Shown one piece after another: positions 47,227 through 59,979 of a stretch of DNA of 64,000 nt; the first letter of the stretch is position 1; each line of letters opens with the position of its first letter. Location of the stretch: NCBI GenBank assembly GCA_048213135.1, contig PS015041.1, positions 39,839-103,838 of the forward strand, read 5' to 3'. The stretch is from Reclinomonas americana ATCC 50394. Its lineage: Eukaryota; Jakobida; Jakobea; Jakobida. The notes under the pieces are model-generated. The model had not been told where the DNA came from. It did not search any database and saw nothing but the letters and a program-made list of their open reading frames with translations. The position numbers and the translations under genes were made by a program.

Positions 47227-48787
47227 ACACAGTCGACGAGGAAGACGAGGAGGCGGAGTACAACTTCCCACTCGGCAAAGACAAGACACCGATCACGCCC
47301 GGTCCTAACGCGCCTGCGCGCTTTCCAAAGGTCATTCATTGCTCACTTTGTGTCATTCTGCTGCAGTCATGCTCACTGTCTCTTGCAGGTGGACGAGGTG
47401 GAGGTTGAAGGGGATCATGATGAGAAGAAGCCGTCTGTTGACGAGGCAGACGCGGATGCTGAGCAGAGAAAGAGCGATGAGGAGGCGAAGAAAGTTGTTA
47501 CGCCAGTGGACGAGGATGCTGATGTGAAGAAGGACGAGGATGTTCCTCCTCCTCCTCCTCCGCCTCCTCCTCCAGCAGTGGCCAAGAAGGAGGGCGACTC
47601 CTCTTCGTCTTCCTCCACTCAGCAGCTGCTGGAGTCGGCGAGTCATAGTGTTGCGTTCTTGTTGCTTGCCTTTTTCTCCATGTGAGTTGCATGTCGTTTG
47701 ACATTGGGATTTGTATAGGGCACTGCGCGGACGTTCTTGGTGCAGACGACTGTGTTGCGTGGAGATGGAGAGGTGCAGTGGAGGAGTATGGAGTATGTGT
47801 CTGACTCGTAGAGTGCATGCAGAGAGTCTGGCGACCATGCGCAACAGCAGCAGGTGACTCGATCATGAGCATGGATATCACTCTTCTTGGTTTGCTGACT
47901 GTCTTGTGCACGCAGCATGAGGAGGAGGAGGTGTTCCGTCCGCTGGTGTTGCAGCCGTCGCCGGCAGTCAAGCGCGAGGTGCGACGCAATCGCAGTGCAT
48001 GATGATGATGGCATGTTGTTGATTTGCATTCCGTACGTGCAGGTGCCTGGGTCGTTCTTGTCGCGCGGTTCTGCTCCGCCGCCGGTGCAGATCGCGGAGT
48101 CGCAGCCTGCGTTGCGTGGTGTCGCTTGTCTTGCTCTACGATTTCTCGCTCTCACCTGCGCCGACATTGTGCAGCGCGACGACACCCACTGCGGACAAGT
48201 CCGGCCGCGTGGTGCGTGCATTCGTATCTGTGCTGGTGTGTGATGCGGGAAGCAACTCATTCTATCATGCACAGTCGCCGTTCGGTGTCACGCTGCAGAG
48301 GGCGCCGTCGACGGAGCGTCCGCCAATTCTGGACAAGGATCCGGCAGTGGTGAGTGACGGCCAGGGGGATCCTGCATCACGCACTGTGAGCCTCAATGCC
48401 GTGCGCAGTGGGGCGAAATCGATGCGTTGCGACAGCCTGGCGCACTCAAGTCGGTGCCCGACCCGGATCAGAGTCGAGAGAAGAAGCTGGAGCAGCTCCG
48501 CCACGAAGTTGCGTTGACCAACACGAGCTGACTCTGGTGTCATTCTCACCTTGCTTTGCAGCCACTCGACACACCACAAGCGCATCTGGCGGTGAGCACG
48601 CATCCCCCTGCTTGACTCCCTCACTGTCTTCCCCTTTTCCGTCATCCCCGTTCTGCATCTTCCTCATCTCCCTTCTGCATTTTTCTCCCGCCCGTCTTCC
48701 CCTCGGTACTCACCTCGTGTGTGTTTGCAGGCCGAGGTGGCGGCGCGGGCGAGGGAAATGTCGGAGAACTCGCTCAATCGAGTGTAA
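47227..48787 (+). CDS. Uncharacterised acidic protein, start not found
   Basis: Likely exons are 47227-47330 (TVDEEDEEAEYNFPLGKDK, then TPGPNAPARFPK) and one starting at 47389 (VDEVEVEGDHDEKK, several Asp/Glu/Lys-rich stretches, a Pro run, TQQLLESASHS). Further pieces lie near 47918-47980 (HEEEEVFRPLVLQPSPAVKRE), 48043-48110 (VPGSFLSRGSAPPPVQIAES) and 48273-48350 (SPFGVTLQRAPSTERPPIL), with an end AEVAARAREMSENSLNRV before TAA at 48787. The joins between the middle exons are not settled. No family is recognised. It is highly charged, low in complexity and probably disordered. Confidence 0.4.
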
Positions 48788-48873
48788 GACAAATGAATGC
48801 TGCAAACTTGGTGCCCGCGGCTTGTCCATATAATTGTTTCATTCGTGTTCCTTCTCTCTTTTTCTTTCCCTTC

Positions 48874-51800
48874 TCAAACATCTAGCCACTTGATTTCACC
48901 AACCAGTGCGTACCGTGTCGGTAGTGGATCAGGACTCGGCGACAGCAATGTGATTTGTCGCTTGTCGGGTTTGACGGACTGCACGTGCACAAAGCTGGCC
49001 ACATTCGCCGAGACCACATCCTCTGCGGTCTCGGCGTGCACCACAGCCAGGATGCAGTCGTTGAGTGCCTCAGTCAATGGCACTTCTTGCTGCACGGCGG
49101 ACTTGTGATGAGAGACGAGAAGGAGAAAGGAGTGAGAAAAAGCTGGTAACTCACCAACTTGAACGGGTCGAATACTGAGCGTGCACCGACTGGTAGGACG
49201 TCCCGTGGAGCGCGCGGGTCGCCACCGATGCGGAACACGGAGAGGCTGTCGAAGCTGACTGTGGTGCTGTGCGGTGACAGCTCGCGACTGAAGCCTACAG
49301 CGAACGAAAGATGAGAAAGTGGAAGAGGACAGAGAAGCGGAGGAACACCAACTCAGCATGCATGATTGCCTGTATTTTCACTCACACCATCATCTATGCT
49401 CACTTCTTACTCAGATTAGACTGCCTCATTAATATCTCTTCAACTCTTAAAACAGTCAATGTGCACTTCATCTTCCCGGGCCGCAACAGCCGCACCTCTC
49501 CATCTCTTCGCACTCATCAATCACCTGCGAGAGCAGTACTTCCTCATTTGCTCGCTGTGCTTCTCGATCTCCACAACTTGCAGCCTCAGTCTCTCCTGAC
49601 TGCGGTCAACCCATTCTCACGCTCGCGCTTCCGGATCTCTCTGTGATCCCATAGTTTCCAATCACCTGCGAGAGTAGATCTTCCCCCGTTTGCTCACTTC
49701 GCTTCTCTATCATCTCTGGTCGCATCTCCACTCTGTCTCTCCTGACTGCGGTCGACTCATTCTCCCACTCGCACTTCCGGATCTCTCCTTGCTCCCCACA
49801 GTTTCCAATCATCTACGAGAGTAGATCTTCTCACGTCGCTTTTCTATCTTTTCTACTTGCATCTCCACTCTGTCTCTCCTGACTGCGGTCAACTCATTCT
49901 CCCACTCGCGCTTCCGGATCTCTCCATGCTTCCCACAATTTCCAATTATCTCCGAGAGCAGATATTCCCCCATTTCCTTGCTGTGCTTCTCTATCACCCT
50001 TGCTCGCATCTCCACTCTGTCTCTCCTGACTGTGGTCAACTCAGTCTCCCACTCGCCCTTCTGGCTCTCTCTGTGTTCACCACAATTATCTATGAGACCA
50101 GTGCTTCCCCCATCTCTGCATCCTTCCTTGGCCTCACATCCTCACCATAAAAATACCGCGCAAATCGCGCATCACGTGACTGCGAGCGCTGCGCCGGCGG
50201 CCGCGGCACCACACCACCCGACCGATCCAACTTGCGCACGGCGACGGTTTCACTCAATCCGCCACGCTCGTAGTGGTTGCACAGATTGGAGTACAGGCGA
50301 TCGTCGCCGACGACCAGCACCACATCGACTTGCAGCGCCATCAGGTGATGCACAATCAAGGCGAATCCCTGATTCTCCACCCACCCGCACGTGTTGATGA
50401 TCATGCCGCCGCTTTTCACTGCAATGCGGCAATAAGTTGTGTGCACGCGCCAAAGATTTCCGTGAAAGAGAAACGCAACGTCGCGGTGACAAGGCACATT
50501 TTTCCACACAATGCTGCGCCAGCAACTCGACCTGCTTGCGGAACAGTTCTTGTCGCTCACCCGGCGACGTGGCCGCATGATAGAAGGCCAGCGGAGGCGC
50601 CCGCACCTCTTCTCCGACAATCGCAAAACACTGATCCATCGCCACCGCTGCCACCGCCCCCGGCACCGTGATCTGATTCTGCCCAATGTCGAGGTCCACA
50701 TACAGCACCTTGTGGCCGGATCGCACGGCGTAGCCGGTGAGAATGCGGCAAATGGTCGACTTGCCGACGTCCACCGGGCCGACAATGGCCACCTACGATG
50801 CAGGGGTGAGACAGAGGAGGAGAAGGGGCGGTTGTGAAAACGCAACTCTGGGTCCATCAGCGCCACTCATCCGCGCCGCCTCGCGCAGGTCCTCCAGTGC
50901 GGCGTGTGCATACATGTAGGATGGCATGGGCGTCTCCTCTGCTACGTACGCTGACGAGTACACACCGCTGATCTGCAAGAGGGGGTGAGAAGGGGAAGGG
51001 GTGGAAGGGGAGGGGGTGGAAGGGGAAGGAAGGAAGGGGAAGGGGTGGACGGGGAAAGTGAGGAAGAAGGGCGTTTGCTGAGAGGGACAAGAGTGAGAGG
51101 AGAGGAAGAGGAGGAGGTGAAGGAGGAAGTGGGCAGAGGAAGCAGAGGAAGAGGAACAGAAGAAGTGAGGAAGAGGGACGTCGGTTGGGTGGCAGAGAAG
51201 GAGGAGGAGGAGGAGGAAAAGAGAAGGAAAAAGAAAAGGACGAGTGGTGGAAGAGCACAAGGAGGAAGAGAAAGAGAAGGAGAAGGACAACGCGGGTGGT
51301 GAAGCAGGAGGACGAGGAGGAGAATAAGGAGAAGAACAAGGTGGTGGCAATGGTTGAGGAGGAAAATGAAGAGGCAGAAGAGACAAGTGACGACAGCATA
51401 TGCGAAAACCAAAGATGACTTGCAAAGGCCAGGCGAGACAAGTGAAGTAGAGGTCTCTCTCGTCTTCTCCCTTTCCCTCTCGTTCCCTCTCTCATCTTCT
51501 CCCTTTCCCTCTCCCTCATCCCTTCCCCCTCAGTCACCCACCTGCAAATTACAACCTGTCCACGTGTACACCGCCCGCGATCCAGCATGCACCTCGTACG
51601 CATTCCCAGTGGTCAGCTCGGTGCCAAACATCTCCGCAGTGCCCGACAACAACTGCAGACACGAGCGCAAGTGAGAGAAGAGAGGGAACGAAGAGAGGGA
51701 ACGAAGAAAGAAGATGAAGAAGAACAAGAACAAGAAAAGAGCAAGGGAAGGAGGGGAGGACGAGGAGGACGAGGAAGAAGAAGTACAAGAAGTACAAGAA

Positions 51801-52409
51801 GAAGAAGAAAGAAAAAGGAAAAGAAGAAGACGAAGACGAAGAAGAAGAAGAAGAGAGAAGAAGAAGAAGAAGAAGAAGAAGGAGGAGGAGGAGGAGGAGG
51901 AGAAGAGCGAGAAGAAGAACAAGGAGGAGGTAGAGGGGGAGGAGGAAGGGAAGAAGATGAAGGAGAAGAAGAAGAAGAACAAGAAGAAGAAAGGTAAGAG
52001 AGACAATGTGTATGAGTTGCAGAGAGCAGCACTGAGTGACAGCCACAGAGAGAGAGAGAAAGTGAGAAGAGAGAGAGAGAGAGAGAGTGAGAAGAGAAAG
52101 AGAGTAAGTGACAGACTCTTTGCAAGTGAGAAGAACACTGCAAGAGAGAGAGAGAGAGAGAGAGACTGAAGGAGAGACTGAGAGTAACACAAAGAGCCTG
52201 AGTGCTTTGTGCGTGCATGTGCATGTGTGAGAGAGTATGTGTGTGTAAAGATCACAGTGAAAGTGGACCTTGATTGTCGCCGACTTGCCACTGGCCACCT
52301 CCACTCTCAACTCGTGATTCGCCTTGAGTTTGTAGTCAGTGGGACCCTCGGGCATTGCACTGTGCATTCCACTGCCACTGCCACCAAAACCATCGACCTC
52401 CATTTGCAT
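48874..52409 (-). CDS. CLP1: CLP1 polyribonucleotide 5'-hydroxyl kinase / mRNA 3'-end processing factor
   Basis: Seven exons, 52269-52409, 51542-51652, 50847-50972, 50510-50792, 50146-50418, 49155-49294 and 48874-49101, sum to 1302 nt (433 aa; human CLP1 is ~425). The N-terminal domain has HELRVEVASGKSATIK, GTAEMFGTEL and YTWTGCNLQ. The kinase domain has VAIVGPVDVGKSTICRIL (Walker A), VLYVDLDIGQNQITVPG and GGMIINTCGW. The C-terminal domain has FSRELSPHSTTVSFDSL, VFRIGG and ITLLSPSPDPLP, ending GEIKWLDV. CLP1 acts in pre-mRNA cleavage factor complexes and in tRNA splicing in several lineages. Intron 50793-50846, directly before Walker A, has the donor GTTGCG. The start codon is 86 nt from the end of the alpha-actinin gene on the same strand. 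Confidence 0.93.
49480..50100. repeat. Intronic minisatellite in CLP1, ~150-nt units
   Basis: At least four units share CTCTCCTGACTGCGGTCAA, CGCTTCCGGATCTCTC and TTTCCAATCA.CTGCGAGAG, at about 49590, 49740, 49880 and 50030. It fills intron 49295-50145. Confidence 0.8.
51660..52180. repeat. Polypurine tract in CLP1 intron 1
   Basis: GAA/GGA low complexity and (GA)n within intron 51653-52268; a similar tract fills 50985-51420 in the next intron. Open frames here are compositional. Confidence 0.8.
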
Positions 52410-52494
52410 TCTCCAATCACAGACAAGGACTGAGAGGACAACTGCGAGGACGATTTTGCTTTGCCATTCACTTCCATGTGTATTTCACTCGCGA

Positions 52495-55400
52495 ATGAGG
52501 AACACATCTCGCATCTCGAGGAAGAGCGCGTAATTGAAAAGTTCGTGCCCGTTCTCGTGCACGGGCGGCACTTTGGTGAGCAGCAGATCGACGACGTCTT
52601 CGGGGAGTGCGTGGCGAAGTTCGTCGAGTGGGATGACACCCTGTGAGGCAACGTAAGCAGCAGAACACAGAGCCCTTCGCAGCTTCTCTGTCCGATCGCA
52701 ACTCTTCCACAGGCCAGCGCCTCAAAGGCATCTTGCATCTCCTCGACTGTTACCGTGCGTTGCAGGTCGCTGACAAACCACATGACGAATTGCTCAAACG
52801 AGACGCCTTCGCCGTCGGGTGACAGTGTCTCGTACAGCTCGTGGCCCCGGTCCTGCATGCACACACATGAGGGAAAGCAGAGAGCAGAGGAGGTGTTCAA
52901 CGCACGCAACGTAGCCCACAGCCAGGCAGCATTCGACAAACTCGCTCTGGTTGAGCACGCCGTGGTGCTGCCGATCGAACATGTCAAAGGTGGATTTGAT
53001 GTGCAGCAGGTCGTCTTGCGTGATGCCGCACTCGCGGTTGAGGATCTGCGAGGCGGTGTAAGGGGAGAAGGTGAATGAGGCTCGTTTGTGGTCTCCATCA
53101 CGCACCTGCTCCTGCACAAGGTGGTCCTGCTTGCGCAGCAAAAAGTCCTTCAGGCTCTCCCACTCGACACGGATTTCCTGTGCGTCGTCGATGTGAGTGA
53201 CGGGCCTTGCTATGCACAGACAGACAGACAGACACAGCGCGCACCTTTGATGAGACATACTTGCCGAGGTCGCTGCGTGACAGCAAGCTCTCCAGCTCCA
53301 CCAGCGTCTCGCACCACCCGTCGCCCTTGATCAGTTGTTGCTGCGAAACCAACAACAAAAGTGAGTTTGACTGCGTTCCCGCTATGGCAGATAACAAACT
53401 TCAAGGACGCACGCGAATGGGTGACGACAGGTCCACTTCCTGCTCGCGCAGTTGGTCGCACCACGAGCGGAACTCGGCCACCTCCTGGTTGTACGTGGCC
53501 AGTGCGCCAAGTGAGTCTGCACACAATCACAAGTAAGAACACCAAAAGAATATCAGCTCATTACTGCACGCGACCCACCGCCATTCTCCGCCATCCATCT
53601 GGCAATCTCGGCGGTGCGCGCCTCGACAAATTTGACCACGGCCTGCCATCTCGACAGCAAGTCCTCGATGCTCAGGCGTGAGAACGGGTTGCCCTGAATG
53701 CCGGCGGCGTCCAGTGATCGTTGCAGCTCCAGCAGACTGTCCAGCACGGCACGATGGCCCTCCACATCGGCCACCATTTTTCGGTGCGCATCCTCAATCG
53801 TCTGCGGCAGAGCCCGTTAGAATGCAGCGAGGACCTTTAGGGAACGCACAAGAAGAAAAAAACGCACCACGGCACTCTCGGCACTAATTTCAATTTGTAC
53901 AGCCAGTTCGTTCTCCGTGTCGCGCAGCCACAGGTGCAGCTCCTGCGCGTGATGAGAGTGAATCGATCAATCACACGAACACACAGAGAGTGCAGTGTCT
54001 ACTCCAAACCTCGGCACTCAGGGCGTAATCGGCACACTTGTGCTCCACTTCGCGCATTTTCTCTGTGAAATCCTGCAGCTCGGCCTTGCGCACCGGAAGT
54101 ATCCGTCGGAACGCCTCCCACGACTCGGCCAGGCTCTGCGCGACTGCACGTGTCAGCAACTGCTGACGGGCGATAGAAAAGACACGGAGACCGCGACGTG
54201 CCAATAATTGTGCAGTAATCTCCACATTCTGCGTCAGCTCAATCAGCTCATCGCCCGTCGATCGCAGATTCTCGTATCGGCGCTCCATGAACTGCAGCTC
54301 GTTCTGCAGCACGTCGAGCTGACGCGATTGCGACAGCAGGCTGCGATAGGTGGTGTCGTCGCCGGACATGGTGCTCAGCTGTGCGAGCGGCGAGTGTGAG
54401 CAAGCGGAAGGGACGCAAAGAAAGAGGAGTACACACACCAGCGCCATCTTGCTGCTCAGCCACTCGGCCAAGTGGGATCGGCGCACTTCGAACAGCTGGA
54501 GCAGCAGTTCGGCCAGCTTGTCTCTGTCGGTGCGTCACTGTCAGCAGGCTGCGAGAGAGCACGAAGGAGGGAAGAAATTTGCGCAACTGATGCATCTTGT
54601 CGACCAAGAACTGCTCAAATGAATTCTCCATGTTCTCCAACTCGTGCCACATGCGGTCGAGGCTCTGTGCACACCCAGTTGTTGGCCACAGAAGAGACGC
54701 ATCAGGCGGTTGACAGGAAGGAGGACTTACTTGGATGTCAAGACCGTCGGGAGCGCGGAACGGACGACTCTTTTCCAGATTCTGCTTCAAAATGAGGTTG
54801 CTGTACATGCACTCGAGTTGCAGCAGTTCGGCAAGGTACTGCGGCTTGGCTCGTCGATGCTCGAGGAAGCTTTCAAAATCACTCTGCTTGCGCGGTGAGC
54901 ATGTGTTGGGGGCGGAGAATAAAGCACACACGCACACGCAACTTCAGTGGGCGACTCAATGTTCAGCGATTCGCTGATGAATGCTCGTTGTGAGCGGATC
55001 CAGTCGGCGAGCTGTGGGGGAGGGGAAGGGGAAGGGACAAGAGGGGAAGGGTGAAACACAGAAAAAGGAATTGAAGAAAAGGATGCAGAGGGGTGTGCAG
55101 AGGCAGCGCGGAAAGACGGATCAAGACAAGCTGCGGAGACAAGGGAGAGCGAGTGAAACGGATTGAAGAGAGCGCCGAGAGGTGCACAGGGGCAGAGCGA
55201 GAACAAACGTGGCGAGATGACAGAAACTCAGAAAGGCAGCTTAGAGCAAGCTGGTGAGACTGGGGAGGGAGAGGAAAGGGATTGAAGGGAGTGCCGAGAG
55301 ACGCACAGGGGCGCTGACAGCAAACTCAGAAACGCAGACCAGAGCAACCTGGAAAGACTGGAGAGAGAGAGAGAGGAAAGGGATTGAAGGGAGCGCCGAG

Positions 55401-57772
55401 AGAAGCACAGTACAGTGCAAGAATTGTGCGATAACAACAAACTCAGTAAAAGGCAGATCAGAGCAAGCTAGCGAGACTACGGAGAGAGAGAAAGGGATTG
55501 AAGGGAGCGCCGAGAGGTGCACAGGGGCAGTGTGAGAACAAATGCGCTGCGATAACAACAAACTCAGGAAAGGCAGATCAGAGCAAGCTTGTAAGGCGTA
55601 AGAGAGAGAGAGAGAGGAGGGCGAGAGGCAAAAAGAGAGAGAGAGTTGTGAAAGAGTCATTCCATGTCACTGCAGTCTCCTCCGTATGCTTGTTCATGAA
55701 ACGCACCTTCTGCGCGCGACCAACGTAATCGCGTTCCACCTCGGCATTCTTTTGCAGGTTTTGCAGGGCACGTGAGACGCGCTTGGCAGCCAGCTCGGTC
55801 TGGCGGGGGCATGTGAGTACAGCCGCTGGGAAGGCGACGACACATGCACGACACAACGACACCTTTTGTTCTTGCGAGAAAATGCGCCAAAAGTTGGACA
55901 GGTAGGTGACCACACTGCGACACGCGATCGACTCAGTGATCCGCCGACGACAACTGCCTGCAGAGAGAACTCACCTCTTCTCGTCGGGCATCGAGGAGAT
56001 CATATCTTGCGCGTCGAGCAAGCGCGGAATAGACAACTCACGGTCCGCCGTCTCGAACGCCAGCGTCAAGTTGGCCTCGGCGTCAATCTGCAACAATCAA
56101 GTGAGTGTGCTTGGACAGCCGAACCCAACCATCACCGAGTGCCAACAAACCGGGTCGAGACGATCAAAGTTGAGCAGATGCGGCCGGAAGCGGTGAATGA
56201 GCGCGCAGAATGCCAGGCCGTCGCGCCAGCTCGAGGTGAAGTTCTCGACCTTGACGCGTGGATAGTCGGCCGTCATGCGCTGCGTCCACAGCAGCAGGCC
56301 GTCTTTCGCCGATTTGTCTGCCCGGCGCACAAGCAATCTCAATGAACGAGTGACTTGAGAAGGGTGTGCGTGTGCGCAACACGCACGCACCTTCAATGGA
56401 AATGTCGGCCAGCGAGTACTTGTGAATGATGACCCAGATGAGGCCGAGAACTTTCTTCAAGTTGCGATCGGTGATGGTGTCGGTGCCGAAGGAGATTTTG
56501 ATCCCCGCCTGTAAAAATAAAGGAGTGAGGGCGGGGAGGGGGGAGAGGGAAGAGGGAGAATGTTGGAAACCGACCTCGTCGACGAAGCGATTGATAAAGT
56601 CGAGGGCCATGGCGATGTTGTTGATGCGCTGGGTGAAGGGGATGGGTAGTGAGATGAGAAGGGAAAGGGGGGATTGAAGGGAAGAGAGCAAAGGAGAACA
56701 AGGGTGAAAGAAGCAGAAGCTAGAACAAAGAGGCAGAGTCGTCGCTTTGGCGAGCACTCCTCTACAAACGTGTGAGAAAGGGAACATACAAAGAGAGAGA
56801 GAGAGAGAGTTGAAGACGGAAGAGTCGTCGCTTAATCGAGCAGCCTTCAGCAAGGGTGTGTAAAGGAGGACAGAGAGAAGGGGGGAGGAGACACAGAGTC
56901 GTCGTTGTCTCGTCGAGTACTCAGCCGAGGTGTGGAGCGTCAAAGAGAAAGGTGACGAAGTGAGCAGAGGAGTCGTCGCTCTCAGCAATCAATGATAAGG
57001 GAAACAAATACACACACACACAGAAAGAGAGAGAGAGAGAGAGGAGGAGGAGGAGGAGGAGGAGGAGGAGGAGGAGGAGGAGGAGGAGGAGGAGGAGGAG
57101 GAGGAGGGGAGGAGGAGGAGCAAGAGGAGGAGAGCAACGCAGTGAAGTCACTGCCACGCTGAGCTTTTGTCAGCAAAGGCGTTACAAGGAAGAGAACGCA
57201 GAGACAGAGTTGAACGGTGGTCGCCACCAGTCCTCTCAGACGAAGTTGTCATCCTCACTCTCCCTTCCACCATCCCTTCCCCTCCTCCTCCTCCTTCTCC
57301 ATCGACTCACATGAATGGCAAACTTCGGCTGCGCCTGGTACTTGCCGAGCGACGTTCCCGAGATGATCTCAATCAACTGAATCAGCTTGACCCCATCCTC
57401 AAAGTCGGTGGTGAGATCCTCCACGCGCAACACCTCACTGGACGACCCCGAAGCGCTTGGTCGTCGCGACAGGTGCATGTTTACCCAGTTGCGAAAGGTC
57501 TTGCTCTGCTGTGCGAGTTGTGCCTCGCCGGCAGCGGCGGCGCCTGAGAGGGAGAGGGAGAAGGAGGAATGAGAGAGAGGAGGAGGAGGAGGAGGAGGAG
57601 GAGGAGGAGGAGGAGGAGGAGGAGAGAGAGAGAGAGAGACGGCGAGGAGTGAGGGAAGACNNNNNNNNNNNNNNNNNNNNAGGCGCACAAAGACAGCGAA
57701 TGGATCCCCTGACAGCAGATCTCTCTCTTTCTCTCTCACACACACACGCATACTTTGAGAGGGAGTGAGCAT
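52495..57772 (-). CDS. ACTN: Alpha-actinin (CH-CH-spectrin repeats-EF hands)
   Basis: Twenty-one exons from 57754-57772 (MLTPSQS) and 57311-57543 down to 52495-52641 sum to 2604 nt (867 aa; family ~890). CH1: [37 protein letters not shown] and [18 protein letters not shown]2: [29 protein letters not shown] and [13 protein letters not shown]. The neck and spectrin-type repeats follow: [28 protein letters not shown] and [15 protein letters not shown]. The C-terminal EF-hand module has [30 protein letters not shown] and [13 protein letters not shown], ending [11 protein letters not shown]. It crosslinks actin filaments. EF loop 1 has Gln and His at the third and fifth positions, so Ca2+ binding is doubtful. 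Introns with donors at 54942, 54587, 52910 and 52702 begin GTTGCG. The tiny first exon is the least certain. Confidence 0.92.
55060..55610. repeat. Intronic minisatellite in alpha-actinin, ~110-nt units
   Basis: Five units share GGATTGAAGGGAGCGCCGAG, GAGGTGCACAGGGGC, AACTCAG and CAGA.CAGAGCAAGCT, at about 55150, 55275, 55380, 55495 and 55565, within intron 55012-55706. Confidence 0.85.
57030..57130. repeat. (GGA)n microsatellite
   Basis: (GA)n then (GGA)n at about 57030-57118 in the alpha-actinin intron 56629-57310. A second (GGA)n lies at 57578-57622, next to the 20-N gap. Confidence 0.9.
57661..57680. other. Assembly gap (20 N)
   Basis: In the first intron of alpha-actinin, after (GGA)n and (GA)n. 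Confidence 0.95.
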
Positions 57773-57832
57773 CGATCGTCAGAGTGCTTCTCACACTCAC
57801 TCACTCACACACGACAAGAGTCACTGAGTAGT

Positions 57833-57870
<38 letters not shown>

Positions 57871-58088
57871 TCACACTTTCAGTCTCTCTCTCTCACACAC
57901 ACACAGAGATCGCTCTTTCTGCACGTTTCTTGTGCAATCAAGTGTGTGTGTATGTGAGCACGCAACTGCGCAGAGACGAGTCAGCTGAGGTCGGCGTGTC
58001 GCCCATTGTGAGTGAGTGTGAGTGAGCAAATTGCAGAACGAAATTGCGTGGCTCTTTACCGCGCTTTTCTTGCGTTTCTCTGCTGTGA
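57773..58088. promoter_or_regulatory. Divergent promoter region between alpha-actinin and the proline-rich gene
   Basis: Contains (CT)n at 57834-57850 and CA-rich runs at 57851-57870 and 57894-57904. The two flanking genes are transcribed away from it. No specific element is recognised. Confidence 0.35.
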
Positions 58089-58789
58089 ATGATTTCGAAG
58101 GCGTGGAGTGTGTGGTGTGAGGCTGAAGATGCACTGGTCAAGGAGACGGGGTTTGTGCCGGGACGCAGTGAGAGCGCGTGTATTGCGCGACTGGCCAAGC
58201 TTCTGAGAGTGCCTTGTGAGTCGTGCTCAGTCAGTCGCGCATGCGTGTGAAATAGATTCTCATTGTGCGTGTGTTGCGCAGTGAGTGCGGCTCGCAAGGT
58301 TGCTGCTGCGAAGGCTGAGTTGTCGCGTGCATCGAAACCCCCACCTGCAGCCGCGGTGGTGCCACAATCGCCACCTCGTCCACTTGGAATGTGCGTGCCT
58401 TTCTGATTGTGCGTGTGCACTTCTCTGTGTAGATCTAAAGACCCTGACGCCTGCTTCGCTCCTCCAGTGCTATGGCACGCTTGCCGCCCCGCAGTCCTCA
58501 GGCTTTGTCTGCTCCGTCTGCGCCAGGACCCAGTTCCTCGCATCCTCAGCAGCAATCGGGCCCACCTCCACCGCGGTCGGCCGCGGCTCCACTCGCGTCA
58601 CCACCGCCACCAACACCACCACCACCACATGTGGTAACAGAGCCGCCATCGGCCTTTCGTGTCGTAAAACCTCGCAAGGAGACGTTTGATCAGCGATTCG
58701 CGGAGGTGCCCAACAGCCCTGTGGTGGACGTGTCGCCGCTGATCAAGCGCCCCTGTCGCCGCCGTTTGACTATCAGAGCTCGCCGATGA
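58089..58789 (+). CDS. Small proline-rich protein of unknown function
   Basis: Exons 58089-58215, 58282-58390 and 58468-58789 sum to 558 nt (185 aa). The N-terminus MISKAWSVWCEAEDALVKE is followed by CIARLAKLLRVP and ARKVAAAKAELSRA, which may form a helical domain. A long Pro/Ser/Ala-rich linker with PPPP runs leads to a charged C-terminus (VVKPRKETFDQRFAEVPNSP, then RPCRRRLTIRARR). The family is not recognised. It may be an adaptor binding SH3, WW or profilin-type partners, which is inference from composition. Confidence 0.55.
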
Positions 58790-58973
58790 TTCGTCACCTG
58801 TTGTTGGCTTGCATGCAGTGTACAGGAAGGTTGTCGTTCACTCCTGCGAGAGCGATGTGGGTACAGTGGTGCACGTGGCGATCACATCTGTCTATTCACG
58901 ACGCAGACAACCTTGCCTCGAGTTCCTGTAAACTTGTATTGGATGCTCCGACAGTATGCCTTGCAAGTGCTGC

Positions 58974-59016
58974 ATGCAGCTGTTGCTCGCTTGTTGGCGA
59001 ATGAATTGTTGTTGCT
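58974..59016. repeat. Diverged copy of one arm of the 22065-22399 element
   Basis: CAGCTGTTGCTCGCTTGTTGG, then CGAATGAATTGTTGTTG resembles the left arm 22074-22115 with a few substitutions. No inverted partner is seen nearby, so this would be a solo arm. Confidence 0.45.
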
Positions 59017-59541
59017 GTTGGAGCTCGACTTATGTAGACGAATACAGGGCCCGGGGCGGTCCTGGTGGCCGTGTACGTCGCGCGCGTAGCAGAGAACAAG
59101 CCAAAGTGCCCCGGCCACTCCCAGTTGATGTCGTCACGGGCTGCTCGACGCGCATTTGACCTCGTCAGGAGCATCCCACCAGCCAGCCCCCCTGTCATGG
59201 GCAGTGAGGTGCGCACGGCACTCAAGGCGAGCCGCGAGGAGTTCGAGGCGGTGGTCGACGCTGAGTCCGCACGCGGTCTCGCTGATGCCCAGAAGCGTTC
59301 TGAGGCGATGCAGGCGCGTGAGCACGCACACGTGCAGGGGCGCCGCGATCAGCCCTCTTGAGTCACCCGCCTCCGCTGCCCCTTACACGGGCGAGAGCGT
59401 TACCCCAGCGGCTGTTGCTTGCCTCACTCTGCAACTGGCCACGAGTTTCTGCCGCGAGACGTTGTTTGTTGTATCGCCGCTGATACTCGCCGCTCGTGCC
59501 GTCTGAGTTCGTCGACTATTCACAGCTTTCCTGCGCGCGCG

Positions 59542-59581
<40 letters not shown>

Positions 59582-59979
59582 TCAACCACGCACAATTATC
59601 AGGCGTGGAACCCACACTTGTTTTTGGCCGTGAGTTCTTCTCTGATATTTATCCCATGGTTCTCATGCTGTGCCGTTGAACATGCGCATGAATCCTTCCT
59701 CCTCACAGTGCGCGCGCGGTGCCCACACCAGCGATCTGTCTCTTCTGTCCTCGAGATCTCCTCATGCTCTCACCTCGCACTTACACAATGCGCGCAACGT
59801 GCTGAGTTGCTTTCTCAGAGTCTTTGTGCGCACAACTCTTGTGAGAAGAATAAACATCCCCCCTTTGCCGTCTCCTGACTCACCCCGGTCGCACTCGCGT
59901 GACGATGAGATATCGTAGGGCGGCGCAGCGCGGGAAAATCTCCCGCCAATCAACACAAACTCCCCACTTCGCACGCAGC
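59017..59979 (+). other. Weakly supported region with one possible small ORF (59065-59361)
   Basis: A 98-codon plus-strand frame (59065-59361) has balanced composition: RRAFDLVRSIPPASPPVMGS, then VRTALKASREEFEAVVDAES. It could be an exon or small gene, but no splice partner or family is recognised. The rest (59362-59979) contains a (CG)n/(CT)n run (59536-59580) and no clear gene; it includes the promoter of the TMEM260-like gene. Confidence 0.3.
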
